In this document: positions 54,520-64,000 of the stretch, in pieces
How positions within the stretch are numbered: the stretch's first letter is position 1
Layout of the letters: each line of letters opens with the position of its first letter
Assembly (NCBI GenBank): GCA_030374805.1
Contig: JARGSG010000195.1
Location: 930,001-994,000, forward strand
Direction: 5' to 3'
Length of the DNA stretch: 64,000 nt
DNA from: Gracilaria gracilis
Lineage: Eukaryota; Rhodophyta; Florideophyceae; Gracilariales; Gracilariaceae
Notes under the pieces: model-generated
What the model saw: only the letters and a program-made list of their open reading frames with translations
Databases searched by the model: none
What the model was told of the DNA's origin: nothing
Translations under genes and position numbers: made by a program

Positions 54520-55353
54520 ATGACCTCGCCTTTCTCTTCTCTCCGCTCCTCCAACACCCCATCTGTTGTTGTATGCAGAGGCCGCATTGGCTCCATGCTT
54601 TACGACCACGGTACCCCTCAAGATACCATTCTTTCACTCCAAGATTTCATAGCCACAGACAGCATTCCGCAAGGTCCCATTTTCTTCTGCGGCAGGAGCA
54701 ACTTGTTGGAAACAGTAATTTGCTTCTGCCCTCCATCTCGCAGACAAGACTTGGTCTTCATTCAGAAAGGCCACATTCTTCCTATTCTTTCAAAACATGG
54801 TCTTCATCACACCACACGAGCAGTTCTTTACATCGCCGTACCCACTCTCGCTGCACCTCCACAGGATGGCGTCACCCTTCTTACTCCCCACGGCCTCACA
54901 ACTGTCACAAAAAAATGGGATTTCGCACTAGCACAACGCTTCTTTAACGCAGGTCTCACTTTCAATATCGTTGACGAAGACGTCTTCTCTAAATCCTACT
55001 ACGAAAAACTCGTCTGGATCTCTTCATTCAACCTAGTTGGTTCCTCCCATGGCTTCATTACCATGCATGACGAAGCCACCCGCTACAATACCATAGTCTC
55101 AACGATAATGAAGGAACTACTCGGCATAGTCTCCTCCAACACAGCTATCTCCTACAATATCCCCTCCACAGTACAATCCCTTCTCGCCTACGGCAGCACT
55201 CTTACCTCCTTCCACGCCTCATTCTCTGAGTACGAATTCAGAAATGCTTACTTCTACCTTTCCTTCGAGGATACCAAGAGAGCGGGCTTGGCTGACCCCG
55301 CCCCTTTTCACACCAACTATGTCAATGTCCTTAGAAAAGACATTCTCTTTTAG
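54520..55353 (+). CDS. Ketopantoate-reductase-like protein carried by the transposon
   Basis: 277 residues from ATG 54520, intact. Resembles algal NAD(P)-binding proteins related to ketopantoate reductase (ApbA/PanE) and 6-phosphogluconate-dehydrogenase-like folds. It has an N-terminal beta strand and loop VVVCRGRIGSM (residues 16-26), QGPIFFCGRSNLLETV, LVFIQKGHILPIL (cf. 'lQNGi'), TRAVLYIAVPTL, HGLTTVTKKWDFALAQRFFNAGLTFNIVDEDVF and EKLVWISSFNLVGSSHG, the usual helical C-terminal domain block. The first Gly of GxGxxG is Cys. Whether it retains redox activity or acts as a structural protein is unknown. Divergently arranged with the coiled-coil gene, the same as in copy A, so it is fixed cargo of the family rather than a chance neighbour. 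Confidence 0.65.
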   Translation: MTSPFSSLRSSNTPSVVVCRGRIGSMLYDHGTPQDTILSLQDFIATDSIPQGPIFFCGRSNLLETVICFCPPSRRQDLVFIQKGHILPILSKHGLHHTTRAVLYIAVPTLAAPPQDGVTLLTPHGLTTVTKKWDFALAQRFFNAGLTFNIVDEDVFSKSYYEKLVWISSFNLVGSSHGFITMHDEATRYNTIVSTIMKELLGIVSSNTAISYNIPSTVQSLLAYGSTLTSFHASFSEYEFRNAYFYLSFEDTKRAGLADPAPFHTNYVNVLRKDILF

Positions 55354-55556
55354 TACCAGTACTACTTTGGTCTCATTTTGTAAAAAAGATATCTACACAC
55401 AATACTCTCTCTCCTTAGCTCACGCTTTGTAACTCATTTTCTTTCTTCAACAATCCTTTTATGCTCACATTATATCAAAACATTCGTCCATTTCTCAGTA
55501 CTAGTCAAGTCATCTCACTCTCACACACATAACACTACACGCCCTACATGTTTTAT

Positions 55557-58500
55557 CTAGTCCTCCTCATAATCCATTATCATCGGTCCCTCCTCGTAGT
55601 CTCCATCCGTCTTATCAGCCTTGTGGCCTTGTACCTCGTCATCTTCCTCTTCGTAATCCTCCTCTTCAACTTCCTGTTCCTCCATTTCAAAGTTGCTCAC
55701 AGAACTTTCCTCCTCGTCCAGCTGGTCGTTCGGGTCTTCCTCGAGTTCAAATTCTTCATCTAAGAATTTGGGCCGAAAAGCAGGCTGCCTGTGCACCGCA
55801 TCAGGGAGCTTGTATCCCTCGGGCACAAAGTATATATGATACCGTAGACAATTCTCTTTCACCAGTGCATCCATGTACCCAGCCCTAGCATGAAACACAT
55901 CTCCCCTTCCAATCAACATGGAGTACGGTGGAACCCTGCATTTCTTCACAACCATCGTATGAGACAGCCTCTTCAAACTCTTGTCATTCGTCACATACAT
56001 ATTATGTGACTTCTCACATACCCATATCATAAAAGAGCTCCCCCCGGAGGCCATCATGAAAAATCCTGGAATCTCCCCATTGTTCTTCTCCACATTCGTC
56101 AACCCTCGGAAATCGGTGTGCAACACCTGCCTCGGGCATCCCTCCCGCGTACACAACACACGTCTTTTTGTTTCCGGCGCATACATCCTCTTCTTCGCCT
56201 TACTGTTGTTACGCAGACGAAGAGCGGCTGCTATCTGCCCAAACTTGGCATCCAACAACGCCCTTTTTCTCACCATCATCACATTCTTCTCATCTGATTC
56301 CATGTAATCCAAAATTCCCTTCTTCGTGGTAATGTATCGCCCAATGCCCTGCATCCTATCCCCCGCGTCCTTTCCATCTCCCGCATTGATGATAGGGTTC
56401 CATCTCTTGCGGTTCTCCTCGAACTTGAGGTCCGGCTGTTCCAAGAAATCCTTGTGAAAGAAATCCAACATACTCTCTGTCACATCTTCATCCAACACGA
56501 CCCCCCTCTTCTTCGCCTCATCTGACATGCCTTCGTGATTTCCAAATTCCTCCAGCACACAGAATCCTCTTTCCATCAACTCCATTCTCTTCGCTGCAAA
56601 ATACTCTCGCGCGAGGTCATCCATCTCCATCGCCGCCATCGAAAGAGCCTCTTCCTCCCCTTTCGGCTTCCCTTCAACGGCAGCCTCACCCCAATAACTG
56701 GTTCCTTCGCAGTCCCCAGCTCTTTGTGCACATTCCGGACTGCATGCCAGTACACCGCGTGATGCACCGCTCTCAAATCCTCCACCGTTAAACATCCCGC
56801 CCTATGCTGCTTTCGTAGGTGAAGCATATCCATCCACCGGTGCTGGTGTTTCTCAGCATTCTTCCCTTCCGGCCAGTCACTCGGCGGTGCACTCACCATA
56901 TTCGTCCACGACATATCTGATCCCCCGGTGTACTCCCCAGCTGTCTTCATCCTCTTCGGGAGAACATCCGGATTGTTATTCTCAATGCTACGCATTCCTC
57001 CTTCACCTTCCCCCCCCGGTTCATCTCCAACAAATCCACTATCCTTCTCACTACTATCACATTCCTCCTCGCCCTCACTGGACGACATCACATTGATTTT
57101 CTGCTTCTTAAAGAACTTCTTCAATACAGTTCTCGTCATTTTCCTGAACAGGTTAACAACCTCCAAAGGTATGTCCACAGAACATGTGTTCACCGTACCC
57201 TTTCTTTTTCGCTTCGGGACAGGTTGCACATCATCTTCATCCTCGTCGTCAGTAAGCACCACAGAAGTTCTCTTCCTCGTTTCCCTCTTCTTCACCACAA
57301 CCCGTCCAACCTCCTCTTCTCTCAAGCGACCCGGAACCACCTTACGTCTTGTGCTACGTTTTAACACCGGTGGTTCCGGTTCAGGGCTTTCCACCACCAT
57401 GGGACCGTTCTCTACCTCAGCAGATGGAGCCCTGGACGTCCCCTCCGGTTCCACAACCTCTTCAATAACCTCCTCTACAACCTCCTCCTTCTCTGAACTT
57501 CGCAGCGGTACTTTAAAGTGTTGTTCCAGCTTGTTACCTGCAGTCTTCACCCTCCTAGACACCATCCCGTCCAACAAACGCTTTGCTCCTGCGAGCTGCA
57601 TTTTGGCTGTTTGCTTTCCGAGATATTCTAAGAAAGATACCCGCTTTCCTCCCATCTTGAGAACCGTCTGCATCACTTCTTCAACTGTCATCTTCTTTTT
57701 CTTGGCAGTCATGTCGCAAAGCTGAAACATACCAATTGCACACTGAAAGAAGTGCTTCCTCATATCTTCAAAACGCCCCGTCCTCCCTGCAGAGAACATT
57801 CTCAGTCGCACATGCCATTGCAAGCAACGGACGACAAAACGAAATTCTCCATCTGCGAGTCCCATAAGGAGGTCACTGGACACATAAGTGAGCGTCAGCG
57901 GCGGCCCCTCCTCACACACCTTCTCAAAGAATTAGAGAAGCTCCTCGCTTGGCACAAACTTCAGAGCCAGTGCCGCATAGCGATTCAAGTGACGCATACT
58001 ATAGTCCCCGATAGCCCCACTTCTTTTCAACGCGCCCGCTATCTGTTTGGGCGTCACCTTTCTCACATCCACTCCTCCTTCGTCAATGATGTTTTCAACG
58101 AAGGACACCGTGCTGTGAAGCTTGTCTGCGAAAGACATCTTCAGAACATTGGAGCTCATCTCGTTCAGCAGATTGCCAAGTCCTAGCACTTCATTCATGA
58201 CCATCGGATTACCATACTTCCTCTTCCATAACACAACATCCAGAGACTTCACTATATCCTCCCATTTATCTCCTTCCTCACGCAGGTCCTGTAACACAAG
58301 AAATCGGTGATATCCGTCTATAAGTGTTACAAGCAGCACAAATCTCCCGTCAACGATGTCAATCGCTTACAAATCGCCTAAAAGTGTAACGGCAATCGAA
58401 CCGGCGGAGGGATGCCAACCAAAGTTGCGGCACTTCATCTTCGTGGCCTCCTTGTGCGCCAGGTTCACACTGCGAACCGTTTTCTTCGGGATTTCAATCA

Positions 58501-59427
58501 TCTCGATATCCGTGGTCAACCGCTGCTGAACATAGTCGGCGAAGGATATCTTCAATAGCGGCAGCGTGGTTTCCACCTCATCCGACCGAACTTTATCTCC
58601 TTCATCGAACAAATCCCCCTCTCAGTTCCACCCAGGAAAGCCTTAGTAGTCCCAATCACCTCCACAACATCGTCATCGGAGTCATCCACGATGTTAACCC
58701 TCTCAATTGCTCCCACCGGTTTCTTCATTCCTTTAGAACCTCCTCGTCTTCCTCTTCTCGTTGGTGGAGACTGGAATTTGGCAGTTTTAGAGGACTGCTC
58801 AGCCGATTCTTTGACCTCCTCAACATCTTCACTCTCAGGCTGAGAGGTGGACGACTTCCCGGCCCCAGGGTGCGGAGTGGGGTGCGAAGTGGGACTCTGG
58901 GGAATCTCAATTGAGACCATCATCGACGTATCCCAGGCATACAACCCAGCCGATACCAATTCGGCGAGCTTACTCGGGGGTTCCTCCGAACCTTGGAAAC
59001 GGTAAAGGTACTTCGCGTCTAGATGACTTGAAATATTCGTCCTCCAGATAACCACCAAATCCTCACCCTCTTAGGCAGGGGCGCTTAGAAGATGGCCATG
59101 CATCGAACGGCAGAGGCCCTTCCCGGTACCACCAGCAGGCCGCACGCCACGTACTTCCGCAGTACCAACTTCAACCCTATTCTTGTCCTTTCCAAGGCTG
59201 ATGAACAAAGATACAGAGTCGCCACCTTTTACCTTATGTGGCGCGGGAGTACTCGTCTTCTTCTTCATCGCGAGCGGTGTGGCCCGCTCGGAACGCGATT
59301 TCGCCCTACGAGGCGTGGAGACCTTCGCCTTTCCTCTTCCTCGCGTAAACGGGGCCATTTCTGACCCTTCGCTGTTCCTCTTCGATCGCGCTGACTCCCG
59401 CCTTCTTTTATGATTCAGAGGCGCCAT
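55557..59427 (-). pseudogene. ParB-like domain plus 2OG-Fe(II) oxygenase-like protein
   Basis: A very long minus-strand gene starting near ATG 59425-59427. Reading continues through TAA at 59071-59073, a frameshift near 58613, TAA at 58367-58369, TAA at 57932-57934 and a frameshift near 56690 to the stop at 55557. Order: basic AT-hook-like N-terminus (TRGRGKAKVS), an acidic/Ser linker, a ParB/sulfiredoxin-like domain (NFGWHPSAGSIAVTLLG; LIDGYHRFLVLQDL; about 58490-58290), a helical region, a Lys/Arg/Glu-rich linker, then a C-terminal double-stranded beta-helix. In the last frame the likely Fe(II) ligands are His and Asp in LHTDFRG (residues 226, 228) and His in GRGDVFHARAG (302), with Arg of LRYHIYFVP (318) for 2-oxoglutarate. 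The acidic tail ends DYEED. Similar oxygenases accompany KDZ transposons in fungi, where they may act on DNA bases. The activity is inferred. Confidence 0.68.
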
Positions 59428-59731
59428 GTTGGATACAAAGGGTTCAAACAATTTGAAGCGCGTATTACGACCGTCGAGAATGCTCACGAGAACGTATAGT
59501 GGACGTTCCCTTCTCAATCACGTTCGTTGCCTTCACTTCCTGAACGAACACTGCGCCCGCTTAATATAGAATTGAACTCAAGGGGTTCCGTATTTCACGT
59601 TTTAGAATTCACTATCGTTTTATTTAGAAAGTTAAATGATTGTCATAACTACTACGTTCGCATAGCTATAGAATAAAGGTACCCAGTTTTGAAAGAAAAA
59701 AAATGAATTGCGTCCGTTAAGTTTTCTGCGT

Positions 59732-60110
59732 GGACAGCGGTCTGAGGTGGTGTGGCGCTTCATCAGTGCCATGATGAAGCGCCACTCCACCTCGGACTGC
59801 TGTCCACGCGAAAAAAAAAATTAATTTTCCGGACAGCGGTCCGGGGTGGAGTGGCGCTTCATCACGGCACTGATGAAGCGCCACTCCACCCCGGACCGCT
59901 GGTCCACGCGCCCGTGGCTGATGAAGCTGGAAGACACCCCGGACCGCTGTCCACGCGAAAACAAAATTTAAGTTTTCCGACAGCGGTCCGGGGTGGAGTG
60001 GCGCTTCATCAGTGCCGTGATGAAGCGCCACTCTACCCCGGACCGCTGTCCACGCGTCGTGGCCGATGAAGCTGGACGACACCTCGGACCGCTGTCGACG
60101 ACGGTTTTCA
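59732..60110. repeat. Hairpin array 3 (copy B)
   Basis: Three full palindromes at 59732-59805, 59831-59905 and 59979-60052, plus half-units near 59925-59950 and 60075-60100. Ends GGACAGCGGTCC / GGACCGCTGTCC; centre CATCAGTGCCGTGATG-like; flanking CCACGCG. It lies at the 5' side of the ParB/oxygenase gene, about 300 bp from its start. Confidence 0.92.
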
Positions 60111-61040
60111 CTTAAGATTCTTTAAATCGAGGAAGTTAGTTCTACCGACTACCTTCTCTAACTTTATATGATTAGATTTTCCTGTAGCGCCCAAGGTCGT
60201 GACCGATAATGAATACTCCCTTGACGACAACCACGAGCATTATGTGGTTGTCGGAGAAGAAGAACTCATCACTGGCCACTACATTCTTCTAGTGACTATA
60301 TTGAGGACTCTTCTTCTTCAGTGATTGAAATAGCAGTCATGGCAAAACACGATTATCTGAGTTGAACAACTAATATACTCGTAGTCCACCATCACCGGTA
60401 GCTCAACCACTTCCGATAGTTTGACCTAACGCAGTGTAATCTAGTCTGTCTAATAAATAACCACAGTCCAACAGTGATTGGGCTGGCGGTCAAAGCCAAA
60501 GCCGATTACATGAGTTGAACAACTCAAATAATCGTACTCGACCATCACGGCCAGCTCAAGCACTTCTGAATGTTCTCAGTAAAGCAAGGATGCAGAAGTG
60601 GCATACACTGTGTCCAGCGACTCTGGCTTGAATACGCAATAGCATGGAAAATAGAAGAGTACGCCAGTTAGTACGATTCACAGAAACCCAACAAAATTGT
60701 CGAACGTACCTTGTGTGCCACTACGTCCGCGCAACAGAACAAGGACGGAAAAAGCACCTCCCTTATACAGTTTCTGAAAATATGTTCTTCTTCTGTCACA
60801 ACCGAGAGGATCACTTGGTTGTGACAGGAGACGAGGAGATCCACGGAAACCGTAACGGGGAGGTACAGAGCGTGGTGCTTACCAAGGCAGTTGAAAGGAG
60901 AGCTAAGGTGCTTAAGGACACGCAGCGTCACATTACAAACAAGCGCCAGTCGCGAGGGGGCCGCTGTCCAGGTGGAAATTATTTTTTTTCGCGTGGGCAG
61001 CGGTCCGAGGTGTCTTCCAGCTTCATCAGCCACGGAGCGT
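60111..61040. other. Interval between hairpin arrays of copy B
   Basis: 930 bp without a recognisable protein. Contains short inverted repeats such as ACAACCAC...GTGGTTGT (60229-60251) and repeated phrases TTGAACAACT and ACCATCAC that occur twice each about 130 bp apart (60360-60395 and 60512-60545), so it is partly an old duplication. The plus-strand frame 60644-61240 runs into the hairpins and is not supported. Confidence 0.45.
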
Positions 61041-61229
61041 GGACAGCGGTCCAGCGTGGAGTGGCGCTTCATCAGTGCCGTGATGAAGCGCTACTCCACC
61101 CCGGACCGCTGTCCGAAAAATTAAATTTTGTTTTACTTTTTCTCCCACGGCGCATGGAAAGTGGACCGCCTCGAGTGGCACTTCATAAGAGCCGTGATGG
61201 AGTGCCACTGCACCACGGACCGCTGTCCG
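61041..61229. repeat. Hairpin array 4 (copy B)
   Basis: A clean unit at 61041-61114 and a degenerate one at about 61155-61229, the same consensus as the other arrays, with partial units near 60960-61020. It precedes the methyltransferase gene by about 350 bp. Confidence 0.88.
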
Positions 61230-61573
61230 GAGAGCCGTAAGTTATAACTTAGCCTATACTTCCATATCTAGGAATTACCGCACCCCCCTTTTATCTCTGC
61301 CTTCTCTTATAACTGTTTATCACCGCATAAGCCCCCCTAACATCACCCAATTCCCTTTTACTCTTCTACTTTAGAGTTTTGGTGCCGTTTTGGCGTCTGA
61401 AATTCTCCTTCACATCGCAAATTCCGCAGCCGTCTGCCGTCCGTTCCCGTCTCTCGTCAGCTTCCGTCCGTTCGCCCTCGCCGTCCGCTGCCGACGTCAA
61501 TCATCTGTTTTTTCTCACGACCGCTCCCGTTCTCCTTCCGTATTCATAATACAGCTCCCCGTTATTGTTTAAA

Positions 61574-62866
61574 ATGGCTGCCACAACCAGATCCAGGTCT
61601 AAGTCACCATCACCGGCACCTCCGACATCCGACATGAAGGTTGGAAAAATGTTCGGTTCTGCGGATGAGCTTCTCACCGCGTGTCTCACCATCCGTAATC
61701 ACTATGCGTCAACGATGTGAGAGGAAGACGAACCTAGGTAAGTGGGACACAGCGAATTCGTTCAATATATCATCAAGAATCGCACTGTCCTAGACGTTGC
61801 CAAGAAGTACTTTTTTATCCTTCTCGGACCCACTCACCCGTCATACAGCGACGATGAGCTCAAGGCTGTGTGCGGGAAGGGTTCACACCGTCAGCTGTAT
61901 CTTTCGACGAAGTTGCTTGACACCGTGGACGGAGACAGAGACAGGCGTGTGAGGGATTTTTGGAATGCTGAAACCAGAGTAGACTTTCAAGGAATACCGA
62001 AGAATGTGACGTTAACCGAATTCTTCAAGTCCATGAGTATAGCTCCCAGGCGTGTGGGCCGGATAGTTCCCCCTTTCGGTACGAGCATCGCTACACATTT
62101 CCAGAGAGTCCTCTTTCTTTCCCTTATTCAAAAAGTATCTATGGAAAAGCGCCTTCGGGGCCATAAGAGTCGTAAGGGGGAGAAGGAATATTCCACCCCT
62201 TTTGGGAATGTGCAAATATCGCAAAATCTCCAAGCTCAGCGTGCGGGTTTTGGTGTGCAGCTGGTAACAAAGGCCTCGGATTGTTTCTCCCAATTTCTCG
62301 GATTCCCTAGCGCTGAGGTCATGGTTCTCCCTTTCCTACTGCTCGTGTACGATGACATGCAGTTTAAACCCATTGAAACGCCTTCCGAGGGGTTCCTGCA
62401 CAAGGACAACGACCATCGCTTGCTACCGAGCAACACGCAAACCCTTCGGGAAGACGAGGTCCAGCCGTGGGCATGGAATCTTCCGGAGGAAATGGATGTG
62501 GCCCTCCGAACGCTTGCGAAGGAGTTCATTTCTGATCTGAACAAGGTTGTTGTGAACGAGCAGTTGTACAAAATATCAGAACCTGGACGATGGGCCGTTC
62601 TAAAGACGTTTCACAGGGACCCGTCAAGAGCGTTTGCTCAGAGATTTGATTGTTTCTCTAACCCGCTTATGTCCTCCATCTTGGAGACAATAAGCCCATT
62701 GAAAATCAAAGAAACACTCATGGTCCCTGATATACCTCTCACGCCGATATCGAAACCGGAGCCTGCCACCGAAATTCATGACGATGACGTTGAGCAGTTG
62801 GAAGAGGGAATCCTTCGGAGGAGAAACAAGGAGGGGATGGAGATGGCGGAAGTGGAACGGATGTAG
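61574..62866 (+). pseudogene. Large N-terminal region of the transposon methyltransferase gene
   Basis: From ATG 61574 the frame reads MAATTRSRSKSPSPAP..., then hits TGA at 61718-61720 and TAA at 61739-61741, then is open to 62866. The second stop lies inside AGGTAAGT, a consensus 5' splice site, so an intron is an alternative to nonsense. The open part (~370 residues) contains EFVQYIIKNRTVLDVAKKYFFILLGP, FLGFPSAEVMVLPFLLLVYDDM and AWNLPEEMDVALRTLAKEF; no family is recognised. Near 62838 the reading appears to shift into the frame of the methyltransferase, so the two are probably one protein. The N-terminal region might be a target-recognition module, which is a guess. Confidence 0.55.
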
Positions 62867-63909
62867 TGGGGGAGAGTGGGAATGAAGATGTTGGTGAACA
62901 GTCGTCCGACGCTGACATACAGCCTCCTCCTGCCATTTTCTCGTTGGACGATAAAATGGCATTCCAACGTTGTGAAGTGAAGATGGAGAAATACTTTCGA
63001 ATTTATAATTGCGGGTTCGAGGATATGGTGGAAACGGACGAAGCTCTGCTAAACAACCGAGTCTCTCCATTGGAGAAAGTTCAACTGGTTCTTATGGACC
63101 CACCATACAACATAAGGGCCAATAAGAACCGGGAGAACAGTTTGTACGATATGCTAAGCGCTGAGCATATGAAGAAGGCGGCAAAGCTTATATCAAGGCT
63201 GCTACGTCCGGGGGGTTATTTCGTTATCTTCTGTGCATTGGAACAGATGAACCAGTGGACGAGGGTGCTTTCCCTTATTAGAGCAAAGGACGAGCAAGGG
63301 GTTCCGAGGCGATCGTTTGTTGTGGACCGGGTCCCAATTCATTTTATACGGTCGCAAGGCAACCCCATGCTAAACCCGGGACGCAGGTCCTGCTCCTTGT
63401 TCCCTGCCATGAAGTATGCAATACATGGTGTTCGAAGTGGCCTCGCTTATGCACAGCAGCATGCGATGGTGAACTATGAGAACTTCAACTACGTGCAGTC
63501 GAGGCATCCAGGGCACCACAGTGTTATTGACCAGGTATCGCCCATGTCCAATGGGGAGAGTCTTCAATAGAAAAGAAAGAAGGAGGGTGAGGGCTACATG
63601 TTGCAAAAGGTGAGGTCGGAACAAAAACCTCGCGCGTTGTTGAAGGAGCTGATCAGCAGTTTTTCGCAGCCAGGTGATACAGTGGTGGACTTGTTCGCGG
63701 GGACTTTTTCGACTGCCATGGCATGCATGGAGTTACAACTTCATCGGAAGTTTACTGGTTGTGAGCTGGATCCTGACTGTTTTGCGCATGCTATGCACGC
63801 TGCAATTGTTCAGTTCGTGATGTGCATGCGCGATAATGAGACGGACATTCAAATTACGCAGGAGGTCCGAAACTCTGTGAATCGCGTGATGGCCTTATTT
63901 CCCAAGTAG
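62838..63909 (+). pseudogene. N6/N4-type DNA methyltransferase
   Basis: Amino-methyltransferase that would methylate adenine N6 or cytosine N4 in DNA with S-adenosylmethionine. Motif IV (catalytic) is VLMDPPYNIRAN, 78 residues into the 62866 frame, followed by a LLRPGGYFVIFCALEQMNQW strand-turn. After an in-frame TAG at 63568-63570 the same frame continues with PRALLKELISSFSQPGDTVVDLFAGTFSTAMACM (motif I, SAM binding) and GCELDPDCF (motif II). Motif IV before motif I is the beta-class order, as in N6_N4_Mtase (PF01555). The FxGxG loop reads FAGTF, so the second Gly is Phe; this may be a lineage feature. Apart from the stop the domain looks complete at 63909. Position next to the hairpins inside copy B makes it transposon cargo. 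Confidence 0.82.
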
Positions 63910-64000
63910 AACTCTCGTCCTTCACGATCATGGAAGGCTCCACCCGGCGTCACAGAGTATCAGAGGTTTCCACCATATATTGTGGACTTCCTGGAATCTA

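Larger units (their letters stand above)
52786..64000. mobile_element. Plavaka/KDZ-like DNA transposon, copy B (right end outside window)
   Basis: Begins CGTCGGTGTTCTCGGAATGC, matching the right end of copy A, followed by the same ~110 bp with GCTAGTTT repeats. It interrupts the DIRS-like RT ORF. At least 11.2 kb long; the other terminus is not in the window. Order from the end: coiled-coil gene (minus), reductase-like gene (plus), ParB/oxygenase gene (minus), two hairpin arrays, then the methyltransferase gene (plus). Order and hairpins match copy A where sequence survives, which ties all these genes to one element. Confidence 0.82.

Noticed and set aside
59717..60082. Open frames through the hairpin arrays with repeated 'ALHHGTDEAPLHPGPLS' sequences
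   Set aside because: They only reflect translation of the palindromic DNA repeats in both directions.
1..64000. tRNA or rRNA genes
   Set aside because: No cloverleaf-like or rRNA-conserved segments were noticed on reading; a dedicated scan could still find a tRNA.

Overview
This is eukaryotic nuclear DNA, most likely from a red alga (Chondrus-type florideophyte). Host genes are compact and nearly intron-free. One codes for a membrane-anchored carbohydrate sulfotransferase, and one for a bacterial-type IF-1 that is probably sent to an organelle. The rest of the window is stacked transposable elements of many classes. The organism is inferred from gene style; no species marker was seen.

Layout. 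(1) 1-2350: a broken Tc1/mariner transposase. (2) 2356-20375: one minus-strand Ty1/copia element with short LTRs and a GCTTT target duplication. It has been split by four later insertions: an 8.66 kb Plavaka/KDZ-like DNA transposon (copy A, 2791-11445), two oppositely oriented solo LTRs of another family (13757-14603 and 15173-16017), and a pogo element (17184-20252). Each insertion has its own target duplication, and removing them leaves a copia element of about 4.6 kb. (3) 20411-25630: a PIF/Harbinger element with an intact transposase, itself carrying a 1.05 kb palindrome-ended insertion. (4) 25.6-37.3 kb: the host gene island, with an ER FKBP, a sulfotransferase, a nuclear AT-hook/coiled-coil protein, a 3beta-HSD-like SDR, IF-1 with one intron, a Ser/Pro-rich TPVR-motif protein and a frameshifted membrane protein. 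(5) 38180-38967: a non-autonomous Harbinger. (6) 39478-49013: a complete Ty3/gypsy chromodomain element with TSD CAATA and a frameshifted integrase. (7) 49019-52785: the 5' part of a DIRS-like reverse-transcriptase element. (8) 52786 to the end: a second, larger copy (copy B) of the Plavaka-like transposon, inserted in the DIRS-like element and running off the window.

The most striking system is the Plavaka-like element family. Comparing copies A and B shows a shared end (CGTCGGTGTT...), shared gene order and shared arrays of ~70-bp hairpins. Together the two copies carry a Plavaka/KDZ-type transposase (remnant in A), a coiled-coil protein, a ketopantoate-reductase-like protein, a long protein joining a ParB-like domain to a 2-oxoglutarate/Fe(II) oxygenase-like domain, and a beta-type N6/N4 DNA methyltransferase with a large unknown N-terminal region. 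A DNA-modification writer and a possible DNA-acting oxygenase on one transposon would be a self-contained epigenetic cargo. Most ORFs in both copies are interrupted by stops or frameshifts, so these are decaying copies of what was presumably an active family.
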